From JAOSJL01 sp963704035 (lineage in GTDB: Bacteria > Actinomycetota > Acidimicrobiia > IMCC26256 > JAOSJL01), in assembly GCA_963704035.1 (NCBI GenBank), contig CAVPGR010000004.1:1302001-1366000 (forward strand): a stretch of 64,000 nucleotides of DNA, written 5' to 3'. The translations under genes were made by a program, and so were the position numbers. The notes below the pieces were generated by a model that saw nothing but the letters and a program-made list of their open reading frames with translations, was not told the DNA's origin and made no database searches. This document shows positions 29,262-39,468 of this stretch, one piece after another. The first letter of the stretch is position 1. The number at the start of each line of letters is the position of its first letter.

Positions 29262-30384
29262 CTGAACGCAACGGTCACCGGGCGGCTCGCAGGTCGGATC
29301 GGTCGTGACGGACCGATCGCCTACTCCGAGTTCGTCGAGGCCGCGCTCTACGGTCCCGGTGGTTTCTTCACGTCCGGCGGCGGACCGGGCCGGGCCGACG
29401 GCGACTTCCTGACCAGCCCCGAGACCGGATCCCTCTTCGGTGCTCTCGTCGCGGGCGCTCTGTCCGACTGGTGGGCAGAGATGGGTTCACCCGACCCCTT
29501 CTTCGTCGTCGAGGTGGGCGCCGGCGACGGTCGCCTGGCCCGGGAGGTGTTGAGGGCATCGCCGGAGTGTGCTCCTGCGCTTCGCTATGTCCTCGTCGAG
29601 CGCTCAGAGGCCGCCCGGGCGGCGCAGGGAGAGCACCTCGCCATCGAGCCTGTCCAGCGAGGGACCGATCCTGACGTCGCTCGCCGACCTCCCCGCCGGA
29701 CCGTTGACCGGTGTCGTGTTCGCCAACGAGCTCCTCGACAACCTGCCCTTCGACGTCGTGGCGCGCACCACGACCGGATGGGACGAGGTGCGCGTGGGGG
29801 TCGACAGCGCCGGCGACCTGATCGAAGTTCTCGTGAGAGCCGACGCGGTGCTCGAACACGAAGCCGACCGGGTGGCCGCAGACGCGGTGCTCCCGGCCGG
29901 TGCCGTGCTGCCGGTGCCGCGCGCCGCCGCCGCGTGGCTCGCCGCCGCAGCCGAGCTCCTCGAGAGCGGGAGGGTCGTCGTCGTGGACTACGCGGCTCCG
30001 GTCGCGGAGCTCGTCGAGCGCGGGTCGCGGGAATGGATCCGTACGTTTCGTGCGCACCAGAGGGTCGGTGATCCCCTGGCCGAACCGGGAACGTGTGACA
30101 TCACGATCGACCTCCCCCTCGAGTACCTGCGGTCGGCCGCAGGCGCCGCAGGCCTGAACGTCGCCTACGACGCCACACAGGCGCAGTGGCTCCGCGAGCT
30201 GGGCATCGACGAGCTCGTCGAGGGAGGGGAGCAGGTGTGGGCGAAGCGGGCGCACATCGGTGATCTCGAGGCGCTCGCCGGGCGGAGCCGGGCCCACGAG
30301 GCGCAGGTGTTGAGCGCCGATCCCGGTCTCGGGGCGCACCGGGTTCTCGTGTTCCACAAGGGGGCTCACCCGTCGCCCGGGTAG
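29262..30384 (+). CDS. MidA/NDUFAF7-family SAM methyltransferase, frameshift
   Basis: The product is about 373 residues of the Methyltransf_28 (PF02636) type. The N terminus has GPIAYSEFVEAALYGPGGFFTS and GDFLTSPETGSLFG, then the SAM motif VVEVGAGDGRLAREVL. After the break comes GVVFANELLDNLPFDVV. The frame breaks at about 29660 (CGAGGGACC should be CGGGGACC). No ATG, GTG or TTG opens this frame, so the start is uncertain; CTG 29262 or another indel is likely. In mitochondria NDUFAF7 dimethylates an arginine of the NuoD homologue during complex I assembly. The position after nuoN suggests the same role here, which is inference. Confidence 0.82.
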
Positions 30385-30435
30385 ATTCCCCCGCAGCGAC
30401 GTACGAAGACCGACAACGACTCACGGAGGACTGTG

Positions 30436-32388
<1,953 letters not shown>

Positions 32389-32392
<4 letters not shown>

Positions 32393-32889
32393 GCGGTTCG
32401 ACACCCCAGGTCCCCGAGCACTGGACTTGGCGCGATGGCCCGGTGCGCTCCGGGCCCGCCGTGGTGGTCGACATCGACGGCGTCCTCTCCAGCGCCGTGA
32501 GCCGACAGCACTATTTGGAGGCGCCACGGCGCGACTGGCGGTCGTTCTTCGACGCCTGCGGCGAGGACGAGCCCATCGACGAGGTGCGGGTGCTCCTCGA
32601 CCACCTCGACGTCGACCTCTCGATCGTGCTCCTCACGGCCCGACCGGTGCGCGTCCACGAGCTCACCGAGGCGTGGCTGCACCGCTACGCCATCCGCTGG
32701 GACCTGCTCATCATGCGGTCGTGGGGCGACTACGAGGTCGCCAGCGAGTTCAAGCAGGCCAGCGTGGGCGACCTGCGTCGCTACGGGTTCGACCTGCGCC
32801 TCGCCTTCGAGGACGACCGCCGCAACGTCGAGATGTTCCACCTCGAAGGTGTGCCCTGCGTCTACATCCACTCGGGCTACTACGAGTGA
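32389..32889 (+). CDS. HAD-like phosphatase
   Basis: The 166-residue protein has a HAD-superfamily core: nucleophile motif VVDIDGV with Asp28 and Asp30, threonine motif LLTARP with Thr83, a lysine at about 122 and the acidic motif AFEDDRRN at 140-146. It resembles the phosphatase half of polynucleotide 5'-kinase/3'-phosphatases and related stand-alone proteins. The substrate is unknown. GTG at 32389 overlaps the acs stop, which implies coupled expression. A link to acetyl phosphate or to nucleic-acid ends cannot be decided from sequence. Confidence 0.75.
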
Positions 32890-33010
32890 GCTGTTACTCA
32901 CCTGTTACCGCTCAGCGTGCAGGGTGCGACGGCGCGTGATAAGACCACCTGGTCCTTTTCGATCCGTGCGTAGAAGTGTGCGCAGAAGAAGAAGCAGAAA
33001 GAGGCCTGTC

Positions 33011-33496
33011 GTGAAGCGATCGTGGTGGTCCGAAGGCCCGCGTCGGGCGCCGGCTGTCTTGCTGGCGGCCGTGGGACTGGTCGTGGTGCTCGTCGTGCCC
33101 GTGGGCGCGGCCAACATTCCGACCATCGAGATCAACCCGACCGGGGGCTCGGCCGGTACGAGCATCTCGGTGAGCGGAACCTGTGCGCTCGCCTCGCAGG
33201 ATGTGGAGATCCGAATTCTCCAGAACGACGTGGCGATTGCCGGCCCCGTCACGGTCTCGGTGCCCGGGGGAAACACGGACTACGCCGGGGCGATCGAGGT
33301 TCCGGGCTCGGCGCAGGCCGGCGAGGCGATCATCCAGGTCATTTGCCTGGATGACACGGGACCGCCGCTCGAGGTGGCCTTCACCGTGACCGCTACGCCA
33401 CCACCGCCTGCTCAACCCGCTCCCGAGCCGGAACCCGAACCGGCCGCCGCGGCCGCACCGGCACCGGTGGCTGCACAGCCCACCTTCACCGGCTGA
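33011..33496 (+). CDS. Secreted protein with Ig/IPT-like domain
   Basis: The 161-residue product starts with a basic region and a hydrophobic segment (residues 13-33), with a likely signal-peptidase site after VGA at about 33. The body (35-130) has the glycine-rich beta pattern of Ig-like/IPT domains, for example INPTGGSAGTSISVSG. The C terminus is a Pro/Glu/Ala tail. GTG at 33011 follows a basic upstream region. No enzyme motif is visible, so it is probably an extracytoplasmic structural or binding protein. Confidence 0.65.
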   Translation: MKRSWWSEGPRRAPAVLLAAVGLVVVLVVPVGAANIPTIEINPTGGSAGTSISVSGTCALASQDVEIRILQNDVAIAGPVTVSVPGGNTDYAGAIEVPGSAQAGEAIIQVICLDDTGPPLEVAFTVTATPPPPAQPAPEPEPEPAAAAAPAPVAAQPTFTG

Positions 33497-33520
33497 CCTA
33501 CCCCTACGAGCGAAGCCCGG

Positions 33521-34876
33521 TCAGTTCTCCCGGTCGATGATCGGGAAGATGACGGCCGCCGCCCAGTCGAGGTCGAGTGGTCCGCCGTCGCGTGCGGTGG
33601 CCGTCCATGCGCCTGGCGAGACGTCGTGCGTCCGGTTGGTGTGGATGGGCCGGTCGGGATCCGGTGGGGGCGAGGACGGTTCCGCGGAACCGTCGTGGGG
33701 TATCGGTTTGCCGTCGGGCCGATGCACTTCGACATGGTGGCCGTCGACGAGTCGGAGCGTGAAGCCTTCTTCGTGGACCGTGCGGTGATGGCGACGACAC
33801 AACAGCACGAGATTCTCGAGGGACGTCTCTCCGCCGTGTGACCAGTGCTGCACGTGGTGGGCGTCGACGTAGCGGCGTTGTCTGCAGCCGGGGAAGCGGC
33901 AGCCGCCGTCACGGACCTGGAGGGCCCGCCGGATCGCGGCCGGAACCGTGCGCGTACGTCGACCGACCGACAGCGGTGTGCCGTCGCCGTTGGTGGTCAC
34001 GGAAACCACTGAGGAGTCGCAGGCCAGGCGGCGGGCCGTCTCGGGAGCGAGGGCGGGGCCGTCCTCGAGGTGGCAGCGACCCGAGGTCACGTCGACGTGG
34101 ACGACGACCTGGGTGCGGTCGCCGCCCGTGGCGGGCCTGGCACCGTCAGCGAGGGCGGTCTCCGCAAGAACCACGAGAGCGTCGGCGCGGGTGACCGTGG
34201 ACGGTTCCGCGGAACCGTCACGGGTCGCGTCGAGAGCCGCCACGACCAGGGCGCCGTCTTCGGGTGAGAGCCGAGCGTGGATCACCGTCATTCCGTCGGC
34301 GTCGGTGCGCACGTGGAGCTCGCGTTGGGCGTGGCGGTCGTTGGCCCGGGCGCGTGACACCCGGCGGTGTGCCGACAGCATGCGATCCAACTGCGATGCG
34401 GTGGCTTGCAGTCCCAACTCACACAGGTCGGATTCCGACTCGGCTGTGGCGACCCGGGTGAGAGCCCGTGCTTTCGAATACGACAGCTCCCCACGACTGA
34501 ACGCCGCTCGGATCACCGGCAGATCCGCGAGCCCACGGGCCACACGGACGTGTTCGCGAGCAGTGCGAATGTCGATCCCGCACCGCCACGACAACCAGTC
34601 CGCACAGGACTTCAGACCCCAGCCGGCCCAGCCTTCGCGGCGGTCGAGCTCACCCAGGAACAACAGCCACCGACACGTCGCCGCAGCGAGATCCGCCGAA
34701 CCGCGGGTGATCTCGTCTTCGAGACGCTCCAGAGGCATCCGCGCCGCCCGCTCCATCGTCTCCAGACCCGGATCGGAGGGCTCCGAAACGGGTGCGGATG
34801 TCGAAACTTCTGATACAGCCACCGTGACCTCCCCAGCCGCGCCCGGCCCGTGCCCGACGCCTTCGATCTCGAACAT
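33521..34876 (-). CDS. DUF222/13E12-repeat HNH endonuclease-domain protein
   Basis: The 451-residue protein has an N-terminal DUF222 (13E12) helical region and a C-terminal HNH domain. The HNH core is CRFPGCRQRRYVDAHHVQHW followed by LENLVLLCRRHHRTVH, at roughly residues 325-368. Such proteins are common, multicopy actinobacterial genes of uncertain function. ATG at 34876 lies inside a perfect SOS box, with a -10 element 7 bases upstream, so the mRNA may be leaderless. GTG at 34906 is an alternative start. The gene contains two identical 20-bp palindromes, both encoding DGSAEPS. Confidence 0.85.
   Translation of the reverse strand: MFEIEGVGHGPGAAGEVTVAVSEVSTSAPVSEPSDPGLETMERAARMPLERLEDEITRGSADLAAATCRWLLFLGELDRREGWAGWGLKSCADWLSWRCGIDIRTAREHVRVARGLADLPVIRAAFSRGELSYSKARALTRVATAESESDLCELGLQATASQLDRMLSAHRRVSRARANDRHAQRELHVRTDADGMTVIHARLSPEDGALVVAALDATRDGSAEPSTVTRADALVVLAETALADGARPATGGDRTQVVVHVDVTSGRCHLEDGPALAPETARRLACDSSVVSVTTNGDGTPLSVGRRTRTVPAAIRRALQVRDGGCRFPGCRQRRYVDAHHVQHWSHGGETSLENLVLLCRRHHRTVHEEGFTLRLVDGHHVEVHRPDGKPIPHDGSAEPSSPPPDPDRPIHTNRTHDVSPGAWTATARDGGPLDLDWAAAVIFPIIDREN
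33675..33694. repeat. 20-bp perfect palindrome, copy 1
   Basis: GACGGTTCCGCGGAACCGTC reads the same on both strands. It lies near the 3' end of the DUF222/HNH gene and encodes part of DGSAEPS. An identical copy lies at 34200-34219. I saw no third copy in the window. Confidence 0.8.
34200..34219. repeat. 20-bp perfect palindrome, copy 2
   Basis: This is identical to 33675-33694 and in the same reading phase of the same gene, 525 bases away, and again encodes DGSAEPS. The bases just outside the 20-mer differ between copies, so the repeated unit is the palindrome itself. Confidence 0.8.
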
Positions 34877-34889
34877 ATGTTCGATTCTA
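34869..34889 (-). promoter_or_regulatory. SOS (LexA) box overlapping -10 and start codon
   Basis: TCGAACATATGTTCGA at 34869-34884 is a perfect 16-bp palindrome. It fits the actinobacterial LexA consensus TCGAAC-N4-GTTCGA exactly. On the minus strand TAGAAT (34884-34889) abuts it as a -10 element, and the HNH gene's ATG at 34876 lies inside the box, 7 bases from the -10. LexA bound here would block initiation. The -10 also overlaps the stop codon of the upstream HTH gene. Confidence 0.8.
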
Positions 34890-35333
34890 GGGAGGTGATG
34901 TGACACCTACGCCGGTCTGCTCCATGCGTACGAGCATCGCGGCCGACGGGGTGACCTTCCCGCTCAGGTAGGTGCTGAGCCGTGAGGCGCTCGTGCCGAT
35001 GAGCGTCGCGAACTGTGCGTTCGTGAGGCCCGACCGTTCGACGGCGGCACGCACCCGCGTTGCGACTTCGGCACGAGCGGCACTGTCGACGTCGGCTCGG
35101 GCGCGGTCGATCGCGAGCGAAAAGAACGTCCCGACACCATCGGGGTCGCGGTAGGAGAGGTACCGCTCGACACGGCGCGCCACCGGGCCCCACGGCGACC
35201 GGCGGATCTCGGCGAGAACCGGCTGCCAGTCGGGGACGAGCCCTCGGTCGATCACCGTGACGAGTGCCTCGTAGGGCCACGTACTCACCTCATCGCCCGG
35301 CGACGCGTCGACGTTGCGGAACTTCAACGCCAT
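34887..35333 (-). CDS. XRE-like helix-turn-helix protein, partner of nucleotidyltransferase
   Basis: The 148-residue protein has an N-terminal domain of about 90 residues that I do not recognise. A C-terminal helix-turn-helix follows: LTNAQFATLIGTSASRLSTYLSGKV, residues about 109-133, read here as two adjacent helices. ATG at 35333 overlaps the stop of the upstream nucleotidyltransferase gene (TGATG), so the pair is translationally coupled. The context suggests an antitoxin/autorepressor acting on the palindrome upstream of the pair. That role is inference. Confidence 0.75.
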   Translation of the reverse strand: MALKFRNVDASPGDEVSTWPYEALVTVIDRGLVPDWQPVLAEIRRSPWGPVARRVERYLSYRDPDGVGTFFSLAIDRARADVDSAARAEVATRVRAAVERSGLTNAQFATLIGTSASRLSTYLSGKVTPSAAMLVRMEQTGVGVTSPP

Positions 35334-36023
35334 CAGACCGCTCCACCGAGGCGCAGCGCCAGCGCGCGACACGCGTCCACGACATCGTCCCAGCGGTGCC
35401 AGCGTTCATCGAGGCCCTTGTAGCGGGGCAGCTCGTCGATCACGTCGCTGTCGTGCGGTTGCGGATCGGCGAGCGAGCCCACGAGAGACGTGAGAACCGA
35501 CGCCGGCTCGCCCGACCGATCCGCGTAGTAGGCGTCGATGTCGGAGAGGGCCTCGACGGCACTGTCTTCACCGAGGTGATCCGCCAGCGCCACGACGTCG
35601 AGGTAGTCGCGCACCACGTTGCGTTGCACGACGAGATACGCCTTGACCCGGAGCGCCTCGGGCGCGGTGGGCGCGACGACCGTGGCGCCGTCACCCACGT
35701 CGATCTCGCACGTCTCGAGTGGCCGCGTGCGACGCATCTGTCGGAGCCCCGCTTCCACTCCACCGAGGCTCCCCATGATCGTGAAGGGCGGCACGCGACG
35801 CGCGAACCGACGTCGCCCATCCCTCGGTCGCCTCCACGGCTTCGAGCACGGCGTCGTAGCGGTCGACGAGGTCGGCGAGCACGTGGTCGTGGTCGAACGA
35901 GTCCCGGTGCCCGGCGTGGAGGGCCGCCGCCGACCCGCCCACGAGCACGGCGTCGGGAACGACCTCCTGGAGCCGGGCCGCCGAGGTGAGAACGCGCTGG
36001 AGGGTGGAGCTGACCTCTGTCAT
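35333..36023 (-). CDS. Nucleotidyltransferase-fold protein (AbiEii/MNT-like), frameshift
   Basis: The product is about 229 residues once one base is removed at about 35796-35805. The N terminus shows the minimal nucleotidyltransferase signature VLVGGSAAALHAGH with Gly29-Gly30-Ser31, followed by SFDHD with metal-binding Asp44 and Asp46. After the break VPPFTIMGSLGGVEAG and EALRVKAYLVVQRNVVRDYLDVVAL resemble the central part of AbiEii-type proteins. It is the first gene of a two-gene operon with the HTH protein. ATG 36023 lies 6 bases after TATGAT. A toxin function is inferred from family and organisation. Confidence 0.78.
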
Positions 36024-36025
36024 GT

Positions 36026-36045
36026 GATTATCATATCTGATAATC
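36026..36045 (-). promoter_or_regulatory. Operator palindrome and -10 of nucleotidyltransferase/HTH operon
   Basis: GATTATCA-TATC-TGATAATC is a perfect 8-bp inverted repeat with a 4-bp spacer. The minus-strand -10 hexamer TATGAT (36030-36035) is embedded in it and lies 6 bases before the ATG at 36023, which suggests a leaderless mRNA. This is a classic layout for autoregulation by the operon's own HTH protein. Confidence 0.7.
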
Positions 36046-36066
36046 CAAGGCCTGGGTGATATTCGG

Positions 36067-37264
36067 TCAGGCGGGTTTCCTGCCCGGTGCCGTGACGAGG
36101 ACGGATTCGTCGAGGTCGCCGACGTCGGTGATGCCGGTGAGGCCGAGCGCCACGTCCATCTCGTCTCGAAGGATGTTCAGAACGTGGGCGACGCCCGTCT
36201 CCCCACGAGCGGCCACCGAGTACGCCCACGGCCGACCGACGAGGCATGCCCGCGCTCCGAGGGCGAGCGCCTTCACGACGTCGAGGCCGCTTCGGATGCC
36301 TCCGTCGACGAGGATCTCTGCCGCCATCACCGACGGCGTCGACGATCGGCGGGAGCGCCGTGATGGTCGACGGCACGTCGTCGAGCTGACGGCCCCCGTG
36401 GTTCGAGACGATGATCGCGTCCGCACCGTGCTCCACCGCTTCGCGGGCGTCCTCGGGATCGAGGATCCCCTTCAACGCCAGTGGTCCCGACCAGTGTTCG
36501 CGGACCCAGGCGAGGTCGTCCCAGGTCACGCCGGGGTCGAACTGGCCGTCGACCCACGCCTTGAACGCATCGGGCGTCGAGGCGTCGGGCACGGCCTTCT
36601 CGAGATTGCCGAACGTGAGTGGTTTGCCGCCGAGAGCGACGTCGCGCACCCACGCCGGATGACGCGCGAAGTCGAGCCCCCGCACCAGCTTCCGGGCTGT
36701 CGGGAGTGGGCCGATGACGCCGTTGCGGACGTCGCGGTAGCGGGCACCCACCACCGCGAGGTCGACGGTGAGCACGAGGACCCGGCACCCCGCTGCCTGT
36801 GCCCGGTGCATCAGGTCCTCGGCGTAGGCGCGGTCGCGCATCACGTACAGCTGGTACCACAAGGGCCGGTCGGTGGCGGCGGCGACCTCCTCGATCGAAC
36901 AGATCGACACCGTCGACTCGCAGAAGGGCACACCCGCATCGGCCGCCGCACGGGCGGCCTGGACCTCCGCGCGCGGGGCGAACATGCCGGCGAGGCCGAC
37001 CGGCGCCAGCACGACGGGGAGCGACAGCTCCTCGCCCAGCACCGTCGTCCCGAGATTCCGTACCGACACGTCGCGCATCACACGCTGGCGGAGGTGGATC
37101 CGACGGAGGTCGACGAGGTTGGCGGCCATCGTCGCTTCCTCGTAGGCCCCACCTTCGATGTAGTCGAAGAGCTGGCGGGGCAGTCGCTTGCGTGCCAGAT
37201 CCCGGTAGTCGCGTACCGACGCGGGCGCGAGCCCGAGTGAGCGGTCTCCTCCGGTGAGGTTCAT
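36067..37264 (-). CDS. FMN-dependent alpha-hydroxy acid dehydrogenase, frameshift
   Basis: The product is about 398 residues of the lactate/glycolate oxidase family, which oxidises 2-hydroxy acids to keto acids with FMN. Landmarks are LFDYIEGGAYEE, PVVLAPVGLAGMF, PLWYQLYVM, LALKGILDPEDA and the catalytic histidine at about 289 in IVSNHGGRQLD. The frame breaks at about 36324; dropping one base gives VDAVGDAAEILVDGGIRSG, and LALGARACLVGRP follows. ATG 37264 is preferred to GTG 37297. The exact substrate is unknown; L-lactate is plausible. Confidence 0.87.
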
Positions 37265-37330
37265 GGTGTTGATGGTGTCAGGTGGCGGCGCCACCACGAT
37301 GAAGCACGGCGGTGGTCACGGAAGCGGAAT

Positions 37331-37826
37331 CTAGTCCCGGAAGTTCACGAACTGGAGGGGGATGCCGAAGTCGGATTTCTTCAGCTCCGCGATGACCTCC
37401 TGGAGGGCGTCGCGCTTCTTGCCCGTGACGCGCAGCTGGTCGCCCTGGATCTGGTGCTGCACACCCTTCAGGCCCATGGCCTTGATGTGCTTGCCGATCT
37501 CCTTGCCCTTGGGCTGGTCGATCCCGACGTTGAGCGTGGCGACCTGGCGGGCGGTTCCCTTCGCCGCTTCCTCCACGGGTCCGTAGCTCACGGCCTTGAG
37601 CGACACCTTGCGCTTGACCAGCTTCTCCTCGAGCACCTGGCGGGCGGCCTTCAGGCGGTCCTCGGTGGCCGAGTTCACCTCGATCGTGCGGTCCTTGTCG
37701 TTCAGCTCGAGCTTGGTGCCGGTGTTCTTGAAGTCGAAGCGCGTGGAGCACCTCGCGGCCCGCCTGGTCCACTGCGTTGGTCACCTCGGCCATGTCGACC
37801 TCGGACACCACGTCGAAACTCGCCAT
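37331..37826 (-). CDS. yajQ: YajQ-family nucleotide-binding protein, frameshift
   Basis: The product is 164 residues after correction, against about 163 for the family. The N terminus is MASFDVVSEVDMAEVTNAVDQ. After the break come FDFKNTGTKLELNDKDRTIEV and the family end KKSDFGIPLQFVNFRD, in two motifs each under twenty residues apart. The break is at about 37750, where one extra base sits in GTGCTCCACGCG. YajQ proteins bind nucleotides, and some bind cyclic di-GMP. The gene lies immediately upstream of, and divergent from, tRNA-Tyr. Confidence 0.9.
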
Positions 37827-37884
37827 CTGATCCCGCTCCCACAAGTCCGTTCCGGAAACCGCCGCTGGTATCGTACGCCGCTCA

Positions 37885-37967
37885 GGGTCGGTACCCGAGT
37901 GGCCAAAGGGGACGGGCTGTAAACCCGTTGCGGCAACGCTACGTTGGTTCGAATCCAACCCGGCCCA
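37885..37967 (+). tRNA. tRNA-Tyr (GTA)
   Basis: The gene is an 83-nt class II tRNA. Acceptor GGGTCGG pairs with CCGGCCC, with one G-T pair. The anticodon loop CTGTAAA gives GTA. A long variable arm (TTGCGGCAACGCTAC) and the T arm GTTGG-TTCGAAT-CCAAC are present. The discriminator is A, and no CCA is encoded. Confidence 0.93.
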
Positions 37968-37988
37968 CTGGCGCGAGCCCGCGGAGAC

Positions 37989-38489
37989 CTAGAGCAATTC
38001 CTGGCAGATGGTGCGCTCGACGCCGTTGCTGATGATGCCGTAGTCGATGTCGCCCATCGTGCATTCGCCCGGCGCCTCGTCGACCAACTCGACGACGCGG
38101 GCGGTCGCCGCCGGGTCGTCGCACGGGAGGCTCGTGGAGGGCTCCGACTCTTCGGATGTCGCATCGGTGCAGTCGCCGACTTCGAGCGACGTCAGGTCGA
38201 AAGTGATCGGACCCAGACAGATGTTGTCGCCGTCGGCCTCGAACTTCTCGTAGCCCTCGCCACAGGCGCTGCCCTCCAGGCTGGTGGAGATGACCCCGTC
38301 GACCTCGTAGACGGCTGACGGGTCGTCGCAGGGGACCTTCTCCGCCGTGCCTCCTTCGAGCTCGGTGGTGCAGTCACCGACCTCGAAGCCACTTGCCGCG
38401 CTCTGCGACCCCGACGACGAGTCTCCGTCGCTGTCATTCCCGCACGCAGCCATGAGCAGTCCCCGGCTGCGTAGCGGCGAGACGAGCAT
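37989..38489 (-). CDS. Lipoprotein with two repeated Cys-containing domains
   Basis: The product of about 166 residues has a lipobox LMAAC with Cys16, followed by an acidic/serine linker. Two related halves follow, each with EVGDC and then PCDDP (FEVGDC...VPCDDP and LEVGDC...LPCDDP). The pattern resembles the actinobacterial septum-formation/LppU-type domain with paired cysteines. The signal segment is shorter than usual (15 residues), so the true start may be upstream across an indel near 38490-38520. It faces the extracytoplasmic side; its function is unknown. Confidence 0.7.
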   Translation of the reverse strand: MLVSPLRSRGLLMAACGNDSDGDSSSGSQSAASGFEVGDCTTELEGGTAEKVPCDDPSAVYEVDGVISTSLEGSACGEGYEKFEADGDNICLGPITFDLTSLEVGDCTDATSEESEPSTSLPCDDPAATARVVELVDEAPGECTMGDIDYGIISNGVERTICQELL

Positions 38490-38601
38490 CAGCCGCCTGC
38501 ATACTGTCTCCGTCTCATCGTCGACATCATGCGCTTCCCTCTTCGTCAGCGGCGAATCACGCCGAGCGTAGCACTCGCGGCGCCTGGGCTCGATCGGCAT
38601 C

Positions 38602-39163
38602 TCAGAGCAGGCGCTGCATCTCGACGACGTCGAGCCAGCGACCGAACTTGCGCCCGACCTCACGCTCCACCCCGACCATCTCGAACCCGCACGCCGTGTG
38701 CAGCGCGATCGACGCCTCGTTGTGGTCGGCGATGCGTGCGATCACGGAGTGGAATCCGCCGTCGGCGGCCAGGACTAGGAGTTCGTCGAGCAGAGCGCGT
38801 CCGTGTCCGCGGCCGTGACGGTCTTCGCGGACGTAGACGGAGTCCTCGACGGTGGTGGCGTAGGCCGGTCGGGAGCGGAACGGGGACAGCGACAGCGAAC
38901 CCGACGATGTCTTCCACCGCCGGTGTCTTCCGGATCGGCTGTTCTCGACAGCCACGATCGCCGGGTGGCCGCCGGAGTGCTCCGCGATCCAGCGCACCTG
39001 ATCCTCCGAGGCTGCGGGGGAGGATGTCGAAGATGGCCGTGGAGCGGGTGACGACCTCGTTGTGGATGGCGAGGATCCCGGCGGCGTCCGCCGGGTGACC
39101 CTCCGGATCGACACCGAGGGGCTCTGGCGTCGGCTCTGCGGGGCCCTTCGAGGCGTCGCTCAT
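38602..39163 (-). CDS. Phosphinothricin-type GNAT N-acetyltransferase, several indels
   Basis: The product is about 186 residues of the Bar/PAT family of GNAT acetyltransferases. The correct protein hops frames. ILAIHNEVVTRSTAIFDILPR is followed (about 39018) by SEDQVRWIAEHSGGHPAIVAVEN, then VEDIVGF (about 38900-38930), then LSPFRSRPAYATTVEDSVYV (about 38888). The acetyl-CoA motif is RHGRGHGRALLDELL, and the end is VGRKFGRWLDVVEMQRLL. At least three single-base errors are needed, each placeable against the family pattern. Natural substrates of such enzymes are usually amino-acid analogues. Confidence 0.78.
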
Positions 39164-39232
39164 GGGTCGCCAAGGTAGTTGCCGCCCGGCCGGATGGTGG
39201 CGAGCACGGCGTTGCTATCCTTGGCCGGCTCC

Positions 39233-39305
39233 GCCCCCTTAGCTCAGTCGGCAGAGCGCTTCCATGGTAAGGAAGAGGTCTACGGTTCAAATCCGTAAGG
39301 GGGCT
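39233..39305 (+). tRNA. tRNA-Thr (GGT)
   Basis: The acceptor GCCCCCT pairs with AGGGGGC. The anticodon stem CTTCC-GGAAG holds loop ATGGTAA, giving anticodon GGT. The T arm is TACGG-TTCAAAT-CCGTA and the discriminator is T. The length is 73 nt with no encoded CCA. It begins the tRNA-tuf-secE-nusG cluster. Confidence 0.93.
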
Positions 39306-39331
39306 CTGTCCGGGGCTGCGACCCTGGTCAC

Positions 39332-39409
39332 GGCGGAGTAGCTCAGTCTGGTAAGAGCACGCGGCTCATAATCGCGGCGTCGCGGGTTCAAATCCCGCCT
39401 CCGCTACCA
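39332..39409 (+). tRNA. tRNA-Met (CAT), elongator type
   Basis: The acceptor GGCGGAG pairs with CTCCGCT, with a terminal G-T pair. The anticodon loop CTCATAA gives CAT, and the T arm is GCGGG-TTCAAAT-CCCGC. Discriminator A is followed by an encoded CCA. The anticodon stem lacks the three G-C pairs of initiator tRNA, so I read it as elongator Met; lysidine-modified Ile is less likely. Confidence 0.88.
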
Positions 39410-39468
39410 AGGCCGACGGCGGCGACGCCCGAGGCACAGCGGTACACGGCGAACACAGGAGACGACCC

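Noticed and set aside
26503..29271. A 922-codon minus-strand open frame opposite nuoM and nuoN (second operon)
   Set aside because: Same antisense artefact: low-complexity charged sequence, no motif, and strong genes on the other strand.
33521..34876. DUF222/HNH gene as part of a mobile intron or intein
   Set aside because: No intron structure, intein splice residues or target-site features were seen. It is a free-standing gene of a common actinobacterial family.
34890..34902. Strong Shine-Dalgarno-like run GGAGGTGATG on the plus strand
   Set aside because: The ATG it would serve is followed at once by TGA, and no plus-strand gene starts here. It is a chance reverse complement within minus-strand genes.
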